Assembly: GCF_030253575.1 (NCBI RefSeq)
Contig: NC_080559.1
Location: forward strand, 31,460,501-31,524,500
Direction: 5' to 3'
DNA: 64,000 nt
Source of the DNA: Rhododendron vialii
Lineage: Eukaryota; Streptophyta; Magnoliopsida; Ericales; Ericaceae
Shown: one piece after another, positions 12,614 through 24,949 of the stretch
Position numbering within the stretch: position 1 is the first letter of the stretch
Layout of the letters: the number at the start of each line of letters is the position of its first letter
Program-made: the position numbers and the translations under genes
Notes under the pieces: generated by a model
What the model was told of the DNA's origin: nothing
Database searches by the model: none
Seen by the model: the letters and a program-made list of their open reading frames with translations, nothing else

Positions 12614-13404
12614 GCTCACTCACTCGCTCTTGATCATTTTGTATTTGACCTCTTTGCTGGAACAATTAATCAAACCAAATAAAATCCCGAACAATGTATC
12701 ACATCCTGCTACTATTTTGAAGGATTGTCAATCTTATTAGCTCAAATAGAAAAAAGAGTGAGGAATAGAAAAAAAATTACCAATCGAAAGTTTTTTTTCT
12801 AGCTTAGACCCATAATTTGAATCCAAAACCCAGCTCCGCCACTGTTTTTTGGACCAAAAAATACTACGTTTATATCTAGCTCGCGCATTTAATTAACTAC
12901 ATCACAATCTATACATTCAAAAAGAAAAGGAGGATTTGCAAATTTGGTGAAGTTTTGTTCTTTTTATGTTTAGGCTCATCGATATATATATCTAGATGCA
13001 ATTGTTACTGGAAATCCAAGTTTATAAGCTAACCTTCTTCAACAAGGAAACTTGATGAAATTAAAGTAGGTATAGTATTAACCACTAAAGAAGAACTAAC
13101 CCCACCTACCCCTTGCCAAATAAATATGTTGCCATCCCAGCGAACCCCCCAAAGTCATTCATACAGACATATATTCCTCCAACATGTATCTATGAATTTA
13201 TATATATATACACACATACAAACAGACAATAGTATATACAAAAGCGAACTAATCTTTCGCCTTTCTACTAAACAACAAAATACTACAAAGTTCAAAGAAC
13301 ATTTTATTGCTTAATTTGCACGTAAATATGTACCATGCAGTTTCCGTAGTGTGGGAATATTTTACCCTTAATGAGTTTATATTGTCTCCTTCGTTTTGGA
13401 GAAT

Positions 13405-13760
13405 GCAGGGTGTCCCGGGCCAGCTCGTTCGTGCGTACTTCGGACCAACCCTTACCGTCCCTTCCACAACCGTTTCACACTCTTACGCGTGGAGTGAGAT
13501 ACCTGATCTAAGCCCTGTGACTGACTTGAGAGAGAGATATTCATTTTGGATCTTATATTTGTTGGTTATATCGATTTTCTTTGCTGATAAGCATATTATT
13601 CGTTCCTACTCCTTCTCGGGTTAACACACGAAGGCCAAGGATTTCATATCTTAAGATCTATATGGAGGGTTTGAAGGGTCGTTCAAGGCTCTGAAATTAA
13701 TTGAGCTACGCGAAAACTGGCCCGAACTCCATGGTTATAAAAAAAAAAAAAAAAACTCTT
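13405..13760. mobile_element. SINE tail fragments, one in each orientation
   Basis: Read in reverse, 13405-13460 contains GAACGAGCTGGCCCGGGACA, the tail motif seen in the SINE at 8295. Read forward, about 13690-13760 contains GAGCTACGCGAAAACTGGCC followed by a run of about 17 A. Both are partial copies with no clear box A or box B. Confidence 0.4.
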
Positions 13761-14725
13761 TCTTGGGCTAAACCCTAGCTAGGAATCCTTGGTAAAGTAA
13801 TCAGATGTGCTTTAGGCGTATATATATAAACTTGCACGTAGGTGGAAGTATTTTAATGAACCTACAGCAGCATAGAACGATTTTATAATAGTAAATGATA
13901 GGCAATTAATTAAACAACTTCTTTTTTTTTTTATCCGAATTAATTAAACAACTTCAATGTTTGTATTTGTGAGAATCTCAGCCAGCAATTAATGGGGTAT
14001 AGTGGGATTCTGGAGTGCCAGCAATTAATGGGGTATGGAGGATGCTGGAGCATACCAAATAAAAAGGAATACTATAAAATTACCAAAATCTTTCCATTGG
14101 TGGTAGCATTTTTAATGATCCAGATTTGTTAAGATATTCTCAGCAGTAAACCAATAAAAATATACATTTACCGGTAAGAGTATTCAACATATCTAAACTA
14201 TCAATTGTCAATATAAACGATTCAAATTAAACTGCACACCCTTCTCTGCAGAAGACGGATCCGACAGGCGACAAAAGTAGCCATAACCGCTCAATTCAAG
14301 GCTAAACTTGAATAGCCAACAAGGTAACTTTTTTGACTATTTTTCACTCATCTTGTAGAAAAGTCTTTTGTAGCAAGGAAGTTTACTAACTTTTTTCTTT
14401 TTATTTATCCAACCCCTGGTTGGATTTTCTCCCCCCTCTCCTCCACTTAATGATGTTCCCTTTGTAAGTGTTCTTAATAAAACTTCTATTGTCTATAAAA
14501 AATAAAAATAAAAAAGTTTGCAACTTATCAGTTGATTAGTGAACAATATTTATTGTCAAATTTTTTTTTCATTGATTAATTTTTTTTATCTCACAAGCTC
14601 TTTTAAAAGTGACTTATATCTAAGTTAAACAGAGATTGATTGAGAGACGACTTAAAGCAGGGGCGTTACACCTATCCCAATTTGTAAAACATGAGACGAA
14701 AGAGAGAGGGAGAAGTCGACTTGAA

Positions 14726-14872
14726 TTTTTTTTTTTTTGCCAAATGATAGGATGTTAGTTCTTAGTTATAGCAACGGGAGTCGAGCACTTCTTCCATGGG
14801 GGCTCGAACTCAGGACCTCTCTCTTACGAGGGAGAGTTATGAATCAACCATACTAAGTGTGGTGTTCAAGTT
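14726..14872 (-). mobile_element. SINE on the minus strand
   Basis: Read on the minus strand it starts like a tRNA gene (TATGGTTGATTCATAACTC), has a box B (GAGTTCGAGCCCCCATGG), then a unique body and a run of A at 14726-14738 (T on the plus strand). That is the layout of a tRNA-derived SINE. A more diverged relative lies at 59225-59362. Confidence 0.6.
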
Positions 14873-15018
14873 GACTTGATGTTGAAGATCAACAATTCAA
14901 AAGTTTAGGGTTACAAATGCAATAATTTTAAAACTTTGGGATTCTATGTGTGAATAGTGTCTAATTTGTTTATTCTTCTAGAAAATAAAAGCCCTAAACC
15001 CCGTTATCAAAAAAATAG

Positions 15019-15034
15019 AAACCCTAAACCCTAA
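15019..15034 (+). promoter_or_regulatory. Tandem telo-boxes in the TOZ promoter
   Basis: AAACCCTAAACCCTAA lies 111-126 bp upstream of the TOZ start codon, and a further CCCTAAACCCC is at 14992-15002. Telo-boxes of this type are known in promoters and leaders of plant ribosomal-protein and ribosome-biogenesis genes, which fits the role of the gene. A (GA)n stretch follows in the leader at about 15107-15127. Confidence 0.7.
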
Positions 15035-15144
15035 TCGTGTTCTTCTTCTTTGAACTTCACTGTACACTAGCAGCTCCTGAGCTCCACTACGTTAGCTTCT
15101 TATTTAGAGAGAGAGAGAGAGAGAGAGAAAGAGTAGTGTCAAAC

Positions 15145-18100
15145 ATGGCATCTGTGACTTTGAAGAAGAACTACCGCAGCGTTCAATCTCTGCAACAGTT
15201 CTACACCGGCGGGCCCTTCGCCGTCTCATCGGACGGATCTTTCCTCGTCTGTGCCTGCAATGAAACGATCAAGATCGTCGATTCCTCGAACGCTTCGATT
15301 AAATCGACCATCGAAGGCGATTCGGAGCCTGTCACAGCTCTCGCTCTCAGCCCCGACGATAAGTTTCTCTTCTCTTCGGGCCACAGTCGGCAAATTAGGG
15401 TTTGGGATGTCTCCTCCCTCAAATGTTTGCGGTCTTGGAAGGTATTCTGAAATTGAAACAATTCCTTTGCTATATTCCGGTCTAAACCAAACCGAGCCTT
15501 TTAAGTCTCAATCAATTCGGGTCGGCTATATTATATTCCCGTCTGTATATGCTTCCGTTCCTATCTGACGGTGTTTTGTATTTATATGGTTAAGCATCTC
15601 CGGCCCTTAACTCATACTTGTACTCAAATTTGAGTAAAAGCTTCATTTGGGATGGTACACTCGATGGGCAAACCCAAATATAAGCACAAATTTGAGTAAA
15701 AGATTCATTGTATGGCATGATTGTAAAATTTGTGGGACAAAATAGCCTTGCAGAATTTGAGTAAACTTCAAATTGGTATAGGTTTGAGTCAATGAGTGGA
15801 ATGGATTTTGAGGGGGTTTTACTCGAAATTTGAGTTTTGAGTTATAAAAAAAGAAAAGAATAGGGGTAAGGGCTGGAGATGCTCTTATTTATCTATACAG
15901 ATTTATTCAATAGTCTTGCTGCAGCTTAAGTGCTGCCATTGTGACCATTTCTGTCTTGGAAGATTCAGCTTGTAAGTTTGGCTTACGGGCCAGAATTATC
16001 TTTAAAACCATGAAAACCTGATTCTTTTAGAAGATATAGTTTCAAAAATAAGGTCCACTGCAAATATAGGGGTGCTTGATGCTGCTTGAATTGGTGCAAC
16101 TTGTGCCTTTTTATCCTTCGGGACTGGCACAAATTCTGCTTTTAGCTTAAGAGTACTAAACAAGTCAAAAAGCTGAGTCTTAGAAGCTCAATTTCGATGC
16201 TTTATGATTTCCGGTTTTCACTTATTCGAGCATGTCTAATGGGGGGTGCTGTAGCCATTTTCCATCCCCCATTATAGAACTCTATGCTCCAATGGGGGGG
16301 ATGGAAAATGGCAAAGTCCTATATGAAGATGTATATTTCCATTCCCAAATGACAATAGCTATACTTGACACCTCAGCAAACCAATTGCTTTGTACCAGAA
16401 AATGGCTGGAATATACCAAAACGCCTGAACATGCAAAATTTTTGCTGGAAAGATGCCTGAAGCCGGAAAATGGACGAATTTGAGAGGGAAACGACTGAAT
16501 TTGAGAGAAAAGTGGCCGGATTTTGGAGCGTTTGAGAGAGTAGGTAGAGTCAGATCTGAGGTCGAGAGAAAGGGAGAGGAGGAGGTGAGGTTTTTTTCCG
16601 AGATACAGAGTGACAACGAGAGAAGACAGAGGAGAAATATTATTCAGTGTTGCCAACACTGTTTTCTCACCATTTGGGAAAGTAAGTTTATAGTTAAGAT
16701 TCTTTGGTTCAATTTTAGAATTCACCATTGGAGAGGAGAGGGTCCTATTTTACTACAAACTACTTAACTACTTTTTGGTGTTAAAAGGGGCAAATGGCTA
16801 TAGCCATTTTAGAATCCCATTGGACATGCTCTTAGTGTTTACCATAAGGTTAGCAGCAGCTTGTAAGGAACACCCACTATGGACATATTTTTTACTTCAG
16901 CTCTTCAATTTTCTGTTTTTATCATAAGTTCAGCTGTAATAAAAATTTCTTACTGTGGAAACAAATGAGGCTCGTTTTGGTTCATTATCCGATGAAATTC
17001 GTTGAGTGAAGAAATTTTTTGTATGTGGGGTTGTGTAGGGACACGAAGGTCCCGTGATGGGCATGGCTTGTGATGCATCAGGCGGATTGCTAGCAACTGC
17101 AGGGGCTGATAGAAAAGTACTTGTATGGGATGTTGATGGCGGATTCTGCACACATTTCTTTAAAGGTCACAAAGGGGTTGTGACAAGTATCATGTTTCAT
17201 CCTGACCCGAGTCGACTGATTGTAAGTCTTGGAAGAACTTGTCAGTCCGTTTGGCAGTTGTTATACTGTTTTTTATGGATTGTGTAACTCAGGAATTGTG
17301 ATTTCTGTGTTTCGTGTATTGCACATTGGCATATCCATGTAGTGAGATCTCTGATTTTTGTCGTCTGTGATGTCTATGTTGTTTAGATATGAAGAAAACC
17401 GTATGGTCAAAATCTAGGGAGCATTTTTTATAAGCTAATGACCAGGAAGTTAAAATAAGGAAATGAATGTTGTTTCATCATCAAAGTTTAGTTGGACATG
17501 AAATTTTTCCAAAGCGATTAGAATCTGGCCTTGGAATTTCTGTAATTTTGTTTAAGGCAAAATCATGTCGTGAACTCTCATTTTGTTCTTGCTTCAATTT
17601 TCCATGATCATATCGACTAATGTTGCTTTTATTTGGTAGACATGTGAGGAACTTCTTTGTACAGACGGTTACTTGTTGCCGTTATTTGTTACTTGCATCA
17701 CTTAATGTCCCTTTATGTAGCTTTGTTCAGTAAAATTGCAAATATTCTCTTATCGTTGACTCAATTCCTTTCCGAATGTTTTTGTTTCCATCTATCATTA
17801 CTTATTCTGTTGGTTAGGTTTGGTTGATGATTTGACATTTTGTTTGTAGCTTTTTTCTGGAGGTGATGATGCGACTGTTAGAGTCTGGAATCTTGCAACC
17901 AAGAAATGCATTGCCACACTAGATAAACATTTCTCAACGGTGACTTCCATGGCCGTATCTGAAGATGGATGGACCTTGCTTAGTGCTGGGAGAGATAAGG
18001 CATGGCCCACAATTTTAAATCTTGCTTCCAGTTACATTTTGCAGATGATTTCTGCTTATATGGGTGTCTATGGTTTGGATTTATGATTATACGTTTCAGC

Positions 18101-21100
18101 CTCCTAGGTCAAAGGGAACTCTGAAAGTCACAAGTTTTTGGGGAATGATTAGAAAGGCACAAAATGAGATTAAATGTGTAAATAAACGGAATTATGTTCT
18201 ATGGGGGATCAAAGAGGAAGAGATGAAGAAATGCATGTTAGAATAAGAGATAGCGTGTTCAGAATTCTAGTACACTTTCTTTGTTGATAAATTTATGCTG
18301 GAGGCTGTAGCAATTTGATTATCCTTTTATTGGTATATTTTGTAACCTTCTTCACAGTGATCAAGCAATCAAAGATTAGATGTTGCCATATTGTAGGATA
18401 TGCGTTTTTGGTTATGTTTGACTTCTGAAAATTCCGGAATTCAAATTCTTTTGCTGAGCCTATTTATCTTATGCTTTGGCATTTTTTGTTGTCATTTCTT
18501 AGGCACACTTTCGTTACAGTTTCGCCTTATTCACTTGTTTTCTTTTCCCTATTACTATGGCTTAGTTGTCAGACGCCTGATGATGTGTTTTCTGATTTCA
18601 GGTTGTGAACTTGTGGGATCTTCATGACTATAAATGCAAAGTCACTGTACCAACCTACGAGGGTCTTGAAGCTGTGTGCGCAATCCCTTCCTCATCTTTT
18701 CTTGCTTCTTGTCTGGACAAACATCAGCATAGGAAGAAAAGTAGTTCATCAGTGATCTATTTTTTCACAGTTGGTGAACGTGGGATTGTACGGCTATGGA
18801 ACTCGGAAGGGTATATTGCTACAACATGATTATTTATTAGAAACTAGTTGGAAATATCTCTTTAGTTGGTTTTTGGATCCCTATTCTTGCAGCTGTTCAG
18901 TTCTATTCAGAATGTCATTTTTTGTTGATTATTGTGCTTGTTTTCATTATGCAACAGTGCGGTTTGCATTTTCGAGCAGAAGGCTTCCGATGTCACTGTC
19001 AAATCTGATGACGAAGACTTGAAAAGAGGCTTCACTGCTGCAGTTCTGTTGCCCTTAGATCAAGGACTGCTGTGTGTGACAGCTGACCAGCAATTTCTTT
19101 TCTATTCCCTTGCTGATGGTGAAGGTTGTTTGAACACAACCATAAGCAAAAGGCTTGTTGGATACAATGAGGAGATTGTGGATATGAAATTTCTGGGTGA
19201 AGAAGAACAATTTCTTGCTGTTGCTACAAGTGTTGAACAGGCAAGTTGTTCAACATTTCCTTGTGCTGTTAAAGCTTTCATTGTCGTTGTACTATGTCAA
19301 GACTGTTTTTTCTTTTTATATCTGAGCTGCATGAGGGATGGTTGATCCTGAACCTTTACCTTGAAAGAAAAGAGATTAATCATGATTTTTTTCAAATACA
19401 GATATGAAAGCAACTCATGGAAGTTGATGGGATAATGTTTTTATACACACGAATTCAGTCTTTGGTTGTCTTCCGATGCATCTGCAATTGTTGCTTCCTT
19501 TCGTAAAGGTAGACATACCCCAGTTTCAGTGGGACATCACAGCAACCTTGTGTCACCCATGTGGCTTTTTTGCTTCTTTCAACCGTGGGACCCCAGTTGT
19601 TCACATGTTTTTCTAGATTGAGATGAACACAAGACCTTTTGGTGGTACCTTGTTATACTTCAACTAAGCACCAAGTGTCACATGAGATGTTTACTGAGAT
19701 GGTGTGCTTCATTATCATATTCCAGTTTCGAGTTGAAGGTTGATTATGTAGTGTAGTTCCTGCTGTGTTAGAACCACTAAGCAGAAACAAGGAGAAGCAC
19801 TACCTATGGGAACCAACTATGATAACCTCTAATATATTATGACCTATTTTAAGTATTCATAGTAGGGGTGGCAAATTTAACCCAGACCCATTAACAAACC
19901 CAGACCCATCAATTAGAAAATAGACCCAACCCAACCCATTTATTAGTTGGGTAAGAATGGGTTCAAACCCAGCTAACCCATTATTAGTTGGGTCATAATT
20001 GGGCATCAATTGGGTCAACTTAAATGACCCAATGGGCAATGAAAGTAACCCACCAAATTTCATCTCTTAATTGGTCTCTTTTCCAAACCCAGACCCATCA
20101 ATTGGTCTCTTTTCCCCCTCTGTCTCTCTCTCTCTCTCCCTCTCGACCCCCCCCCCCCCCCACAAACCCCCAGGCTCTTTTCCCTCTCTCTCTCTCTCTC
20201 TCCCCCCGCCCCCAGGAGCATGGCCTTCTCTCTTTTTTATTCAATTGTTTTGTCCTAAATCACACGCGTTCAAAAATATTTTGAATGGTCCGAATTAAAA
20301 ATCAATTGTAACCGGTAACAATTATTTTGACCAGTCAAAATTGAAAACACATCTCATCCATTAATTGTGCGAATGGACCCGTGAAATTGTGCTCCGCCAT
20401 GAATAAATTTCTCTCATGGTAGTCGCAAAGGGTTTGGATTAAAAAATTGACTTATTTTTTTGTCCTTATTCAAATTTTTTTTGCATTTTTTTTGTTTTTT
20501 GTCATATTTTTGTGGCTTATTAATTTGTTTTGATGAGAGGAATCGGAAAAGTAAAAAAATTTGATCGAAACTTATAATTTTTTGAATAAAGACAAAAAAA
20601 TCAATAAGACAAAAAAAATTACTTATTCTCGTCTTTTTGAAAAAATTTATGAGTTTCGATCATAATTTTTTTTTACTTTTCTAATTTTTTGATCATAATT
20701 TTTAGTATATACGTAATTGGGTTAATGGGCGGGGCGGGTTTGCTTTAAAATAAATGGGTCGGGTTGGGTATGGGTAATTAGACTCATAGTTAATGGGTCT
20801 AAATGGGTCAATGACCCATTAAAGACCCAACCCACTAACAACTTACCCAATTTGACCCAAACCCGCCCGTTTGCCATCCCTAATTCATAGTAAGTACAAA
20901 AGAGAATGAATAACATAAATTTGTAGCTTGAACATGTAGGGTGATCCTCTCTATGTATAAGATGTTCATAGTAGCAATTGTGAAGTCACGGAGATTATAT
21001 TTTCATGCATTACATGTAATAGTGCCTTTTCATCTGTGAGAAATGTGTGTTTTGTTTCGAAGTTCATTCCTTATTTCTAACTTCAATAAGTCTCATGCAG

Positions 21101-22278
21101 GTTCGAGTATATGATCTAGCATCCATGTCATGTTCCTATGTACTGGCAGGTCATACTGACATTGTTCTTTGCCTCGATACCTGTGTATCAAGTTCTGGAA
21201 GAACCCTTATTGTCACAGGAAGCAAGGACAACAGTGTAAGTTTCCTACACTGCTTCTGATGTGGGTGGATTTCTTCTTTTTTCATTTTGGGTTAGTGTTT
21301 GCATCGTACTTGTAAATTTACGATAATTTCAGCAGCATTTTGATTGCTTCCACCCCCTCACGAGAGTTTTGATTCAAGTTTTGCTTCCCAAAAACTAGTT
21401 AAAGGAGTTAAGTCACTGAATTGCAATATTCATTTCATCACAAGACTATAAACTGATATTAGACTGTTAGTTTACTATAGTTTCTGTCTTCTTGGGTCAT
21501 AAGATAGTTTCCTTTGGGGCATATCTTCTCCAACTTCTCTGTTGTTCAGCATATTTGGGGTTCTTGTTTGCTTCTCTAATTCCATTTTGTTCATAGATTA
21601 GGTTGTGGGAAGCTGAAAGTACCCGTTGCATTGGAGTTGGTTTAGGTCATATGGAAGCTGTTGGAGCTGTTGCTTTCTCGAAGAAACGGCGGAACTTCAT
21701 TGTTAGTGGCAGTAGGTGAGTGATTATGTCGAAGTCCACAAAAGGTTCACGCTCAGTGTGTGCATCCGACTGCGTGGTTGTGATATGGGCAAACAGAGCT
21801 ACAGTTTGTCCTAAAAAAAGTTCATCCAGTTTTCAAAACTGCCGAATAATGTTGACCTGATGTTTAGCAGCTTATAGATTTTGCTGTGGATCAGTAACTA
21901 GTTCTTGTGGGCTCCGCTCAGCTGAGATGTGTAAACAATTCTTTACATAGTGCTGGGATGTGAGAATATAGTCTTTCTCCTCCCTTCAGTTGTAACTCAA
22001 GAAACATTAATTTTGATTTCCGTGAGTATAAGTCCTTTTATCCTTGTTTTAGTGATCGGACGCTGAAGGTCTGGAGTTTGGATAGTCTGTCAGATGACAT
22101 GGAACAGTCTACCAATTTGAAAGCAAAAGCAGTTGTAGCAGCACATGATAAAGATATAAATTCTCTGGCAATTGCACCAAATGATAGTTTTGTTTGCAGT
22201 GGTTCCCAGGTTAGTACATCATGAGGCAACACTTATATAAGAAAGGTATAAGTTTCTTCAGGCCTCTGTCTCAAAGTT

Positions 22279-22321
<43 letters not shown>

Positions 22322-24949
22322 GATCAGGACCGAACTGCTTGTGTATGGAGGCTTCCAGAACTTGTGTCTGTCGTCGTTTTAAGAGGTCACAAAAGAGGGA
22401 TTTGGTCAGTAGAATTTTCTCCAGTTGATCAATGTGTTATAACAGCGTCGGGAGATAAAACGATAAAGATATGGGCTATATCTGATGGTTCATGTTTAAA
22501 AACATTTGAAGGGCACACATCAAGTGTATATAGAGCATCGTTTCTTACACGTGGGACTCAGTTTGTTTCATGTGGTAATGTGCTTTTACCTGATCCATTA
22601 GAGCTATTATTTTCTCTCTTAATTTTTCATGATCTATTATTCCCAGAAAAAATTGACATTTCATTCTTAGGTGCTGATGGTTTGGTGAAGCTGTGGACAG
22701 TTAAAACCAATGAATGTATTGCAACTTATGATCAACATGAGGACAAGGTTATAAACTAGCTTCTTATTTTTATAAGCACTACTCTGTCAATGATATATCA
22801 TGTTCTTATTTTCTTATTTTTGACCTTTGAGTCTTCCTTATGTTTGTGTCCCTGTTAATTGTGAAAGTTAAATTGACTTGGAGCAATGCTTAATCAGCAT
22901 GGGTAATCATCTGGTATCTGCATTTCATTGTTTTGTTTAGTGGCACTGTACTATGGGTTTGGATTATGTCAACAGTAACCATAGTTGTATAGTGATACTC
23001 CCTCCGTCCCAAATTGTTTGTCCGGTCCGCAAAACAGGGACTCAAAAATAATACATTTCTCTCAAGAAAAAATTCAATTTTTTTTCATAAATTAAAAGTA
23101 CTCATCGATATCTAGTAAATTGTTACAAAAACTTTTAATTTTTCTTGCAAAAATTGTATTATTTTTACGTCCTTGTTTTGCGGACCAGACAAATATTATG
23201 GGACGGAGGGAGTATTACTTCTCAACTACATGAAGAAAAAAAAAGGTGAATAAATCTGAAGTATTTGGTGATTTCTAAAATTGGCAGGTAGACAACTGGT
23301 CTAACTCTTGACTTGATGCATGATTTGTTCCATGAGTAAATAAATATTGAACTATGTCTCCACCAATTCATCGTGTGCACCACGCCCTTGAGAGATTTAT
23401 TTGTATGTCGTTTCTCGAACATCAAACTGCTTTACCTGCCTTAAGTTTTGATCCCATCCTTGTTTCCCCAGTTTGATTTTAAAGTTATTGCATTAACTTA
23501 CCAGTTTGCAAATCAATGTTATGCTGTTGTAGTACTTGAGTTTTCTTGAAAGCATTATTTTTTGTAAAGGATTGCAGCGATTGTGTCTACTCTTGTTTAT
23601 TTGGTTGCGTTTAGGTCATCTTCTTTTGCTCACTCTGTAGTCTGCAGGTTTGGGCCTTGGCTGTTGGGAAGAAGACAGAAATTCTTGCAACTGGTGGCAG
23701 TGATGCAGTAATCAATTTGTGGCACGACTCTACTGCTGCTGATAAAGAGGAAGCTTTCCTGAAAGAAGTGAGGCATCTCACTTGTTCCTCCAGTACCAAA
23801 TCAATGCTTTCTGAAATGCTTGATGACGAGAATTTATTGTGTAGTAGTTTTACCCATCATTTGAAAATATGTTTAGGGCCATGGTCAACATTTTGTATAG
23901 GTTTTGTTTCTTTGTTACTAGTTCAAATGGAGAACCACATCAATTTGTTGGTCATGCAGGAGGAAGGGGTTTTAAGAGGTCAAGAACTAGAAAATGCTGT
24001 ATCAGATGCTGACTACGCTAAAGCAATCCAACTTGCCTTCGAGCTTCGCAGACCTCACAAACTTTTTGAGTTATTTGCGGAACTATGCCGGTTAGTGATC
24101 ATCTTTTTGTTTCTTCTGGTCTATATCCAGTTCCATTTATTTGATATGAGTTCCCTGCAGGAAGAGAGAGGCTGAAGTTCAGGTAGATGAAGCGCTTCAT
24201 GAGCTTGGCAAGGAAGAATTTCGTCTACTTCTTGAATATGTTCGAGAATGGAATACAAAGCCAAAGCTTTGTCATATTGCACAGTTCGTGCTTTTTCGAG
24301 TTTTCAATATCCTTCCACCAACAGAGATTCTTGAGGTTTTATCCTTTTTCTCCATTCTGGCTCTAGCTTTTATATGTTAAAAAAGTTACAGTACTTCAAG
24401 TCTAGATAGAGTAGATAATGTTAATTGTTTTATGAATGTTTAGAAGTTGCTTTAATTCGGTTAGATTAGGATCAGTCCATCTTTTTTAAAATGTTCTTGT
24501 TGATACCTGTTTTGGGAAATGTGTTTCAGATCAGAGGCGTCGGAGAACTCCTTGAAGGTCTTATCCCCTATTGTCAGAGGCATTTCAGTCGGATAGACCG
24601 GCTGGAGAGAAGCACATTTCTGTTGGATTACACTCTGATGGGGATGTCTGTCATCGAGCCTGAAATCGAAGAACGAGAGTTGAAAGAGGTGCCTGAAATG
24701 CAAGCGGATACTACAGGTGCAGTTCAGGAGCCGTTGTGGGCCGAACCTGATGTTGATAAGGAACAAAAGCACACCATCGATGAGGTAAATGAACCTGATG
24801 TTGATAATGAACAAAAGCAGACCATCGATGAGGTAAATGAGAGGTCCTCTTCAAAGAAACGGAAGTCTAACAAATCAAGAGACGTTGCGTATAAGAAAGT
24901 GAAGGGGGCGGCTCAGGCAAAAGTTTCAGCCATTTCATCCGAGGCCTGA
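15145..24949 (+). CDS. TOZ: TORMOZ/UTP13, WD40 protein of the SSU processome
   Basis: Fourteen exons: 15145-15441, 17039-17221, 17850-17999, 18602-18810, 18958-19240, 21101-21235, 21597-21715, 22053-22209, 22328-22574, 22671-22747, 23648-23767, 23960-24090, 24161-24335 and 24530-24949. Phases agree throughout and give 900 residues, close to the roughly 880 I recall for Arabidopsis TORMOZ. About 12-13 WD40 repeats fill residues 1-660 (for example VRVWNLA, IRLWEAE, KVWSLD, VINLWHDS). A UTP13 C-terminal domain follows (about 665-800, with RGQELENA and VREWNTKPKL), then an acidic and Lys-rich tail containing a duplicated VDxEQKxTIDEVNE block. The family acts in the nucleolus in 18S rRNA processing, and plant mutants stop in early embryogenesis. 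Introns 3 and 5 start with GC. Introns 1, 5 and 10 carry transposon insertions. Confidence 0.95.
15593..15884. mobile_element. PIF/Harbinger-like MITE in TOZ intron 1
   Basis: The ends are AGCATCTCCGGCCCTTA and, in reverse, GAGCATCTCCAGCCCTTA. A 3-bp TTA flanks both sides (15590-15592 and 15885-15887), typical of PIF/Harbinger. The interior has repeated ACTCAAATTTGAGT motifs. It belongs to the same family as the element at 46342-46653 in the NERD gene. Confidence 0.7.
16228..16831. mobile_element. MITE-like element in TOZ intron 1 (604 bp)
   Basis: The left end GAGCATGTCTAATGGG is matched in reverse by GAGCATGTCCAATGGG. A second block, TAGCCATTTT, sits just inside both ends. A target duplication is not clear. 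Open frames inside it (for example 16282-16728, minus) have no known domain. Confidence 0.6.
19863..20882. mobile_element. hAT non-autonomous element in TOZ intron 5 (1,020 bp)
   Basis: A perfect 8-bp target duplication, ATTCATAG, lies at 19855-19862 and 20883-20890. The ends are TAGGGGTGGCAAA and, in reverse, TAGGGATGGCAAA. Sub-terminal regions are packed with AACCCA/TGGGTT motifs in both orientations. The interior contains CT and C runs (20110-20215) and a foldback centred near 20600 with GAATAAAGACAAAAA arms. It lies inside an intron that begins with GC. Confidence 0.9.
22286..22318 (+). repeat. (CT)n microsatellite forming a splice-acceptor tract
   Basis: About 16 CT units end nine bases before the exon-9 boundary of TOZ (acceptor AATGATCAG). 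The repeat serves as the polypyrimidine tract of this intron. Confidence 0.9.
22998..23212. mobile_element. Stowaway MITE in TOZ intron 10 (215 bp)
   Basis: The ends CTCCCTCCGTCCC and GGGACGGAGGGAG are perfect inverted repeats flanked by TA on both sides, the signature of Stowaway (Tc1/mariner) MITEs. The interior arms also pair, for example GTCCGGTCCGCAAAACA opposite TGTTTTGCGGACCAGAC. Confidence 0.95.

Larger units (their letters stand above)
10849..15144. other. Intergenic region between MYB and TOZ
   Basis: No gene is supported. The region contains the MYB 3' end, a hAT element (11760-11982), a CT microsatellite (12581-12613), SINE tail fragments (about 13405-13460 reverse, about 13640-13760 forward), a LINE-like 3' tail ending in ATAAAAATAAAAATAAAA near 14500, a reverse-strand SINE (14726-14872) and the TOZ promoter with telo-boxes. 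The open frame at 13307-13624 overlaps the reverse SINE fragment and is not a gene. Confidence 0.7.

Noticed and set aside
13307..13624. Open frame of 105 codons in the MYB-TOZ interval
   Set aside because: It overlaps a reverse SINE tail (CCCGGGCCAGCTCG), has no domain and no splice context.
16282..16728. Minus-strand open frame of 148 codons in TOZ intron 1
   Set aside because: It lies wholly within the MITE-like element 16228-16831 and has no domain.
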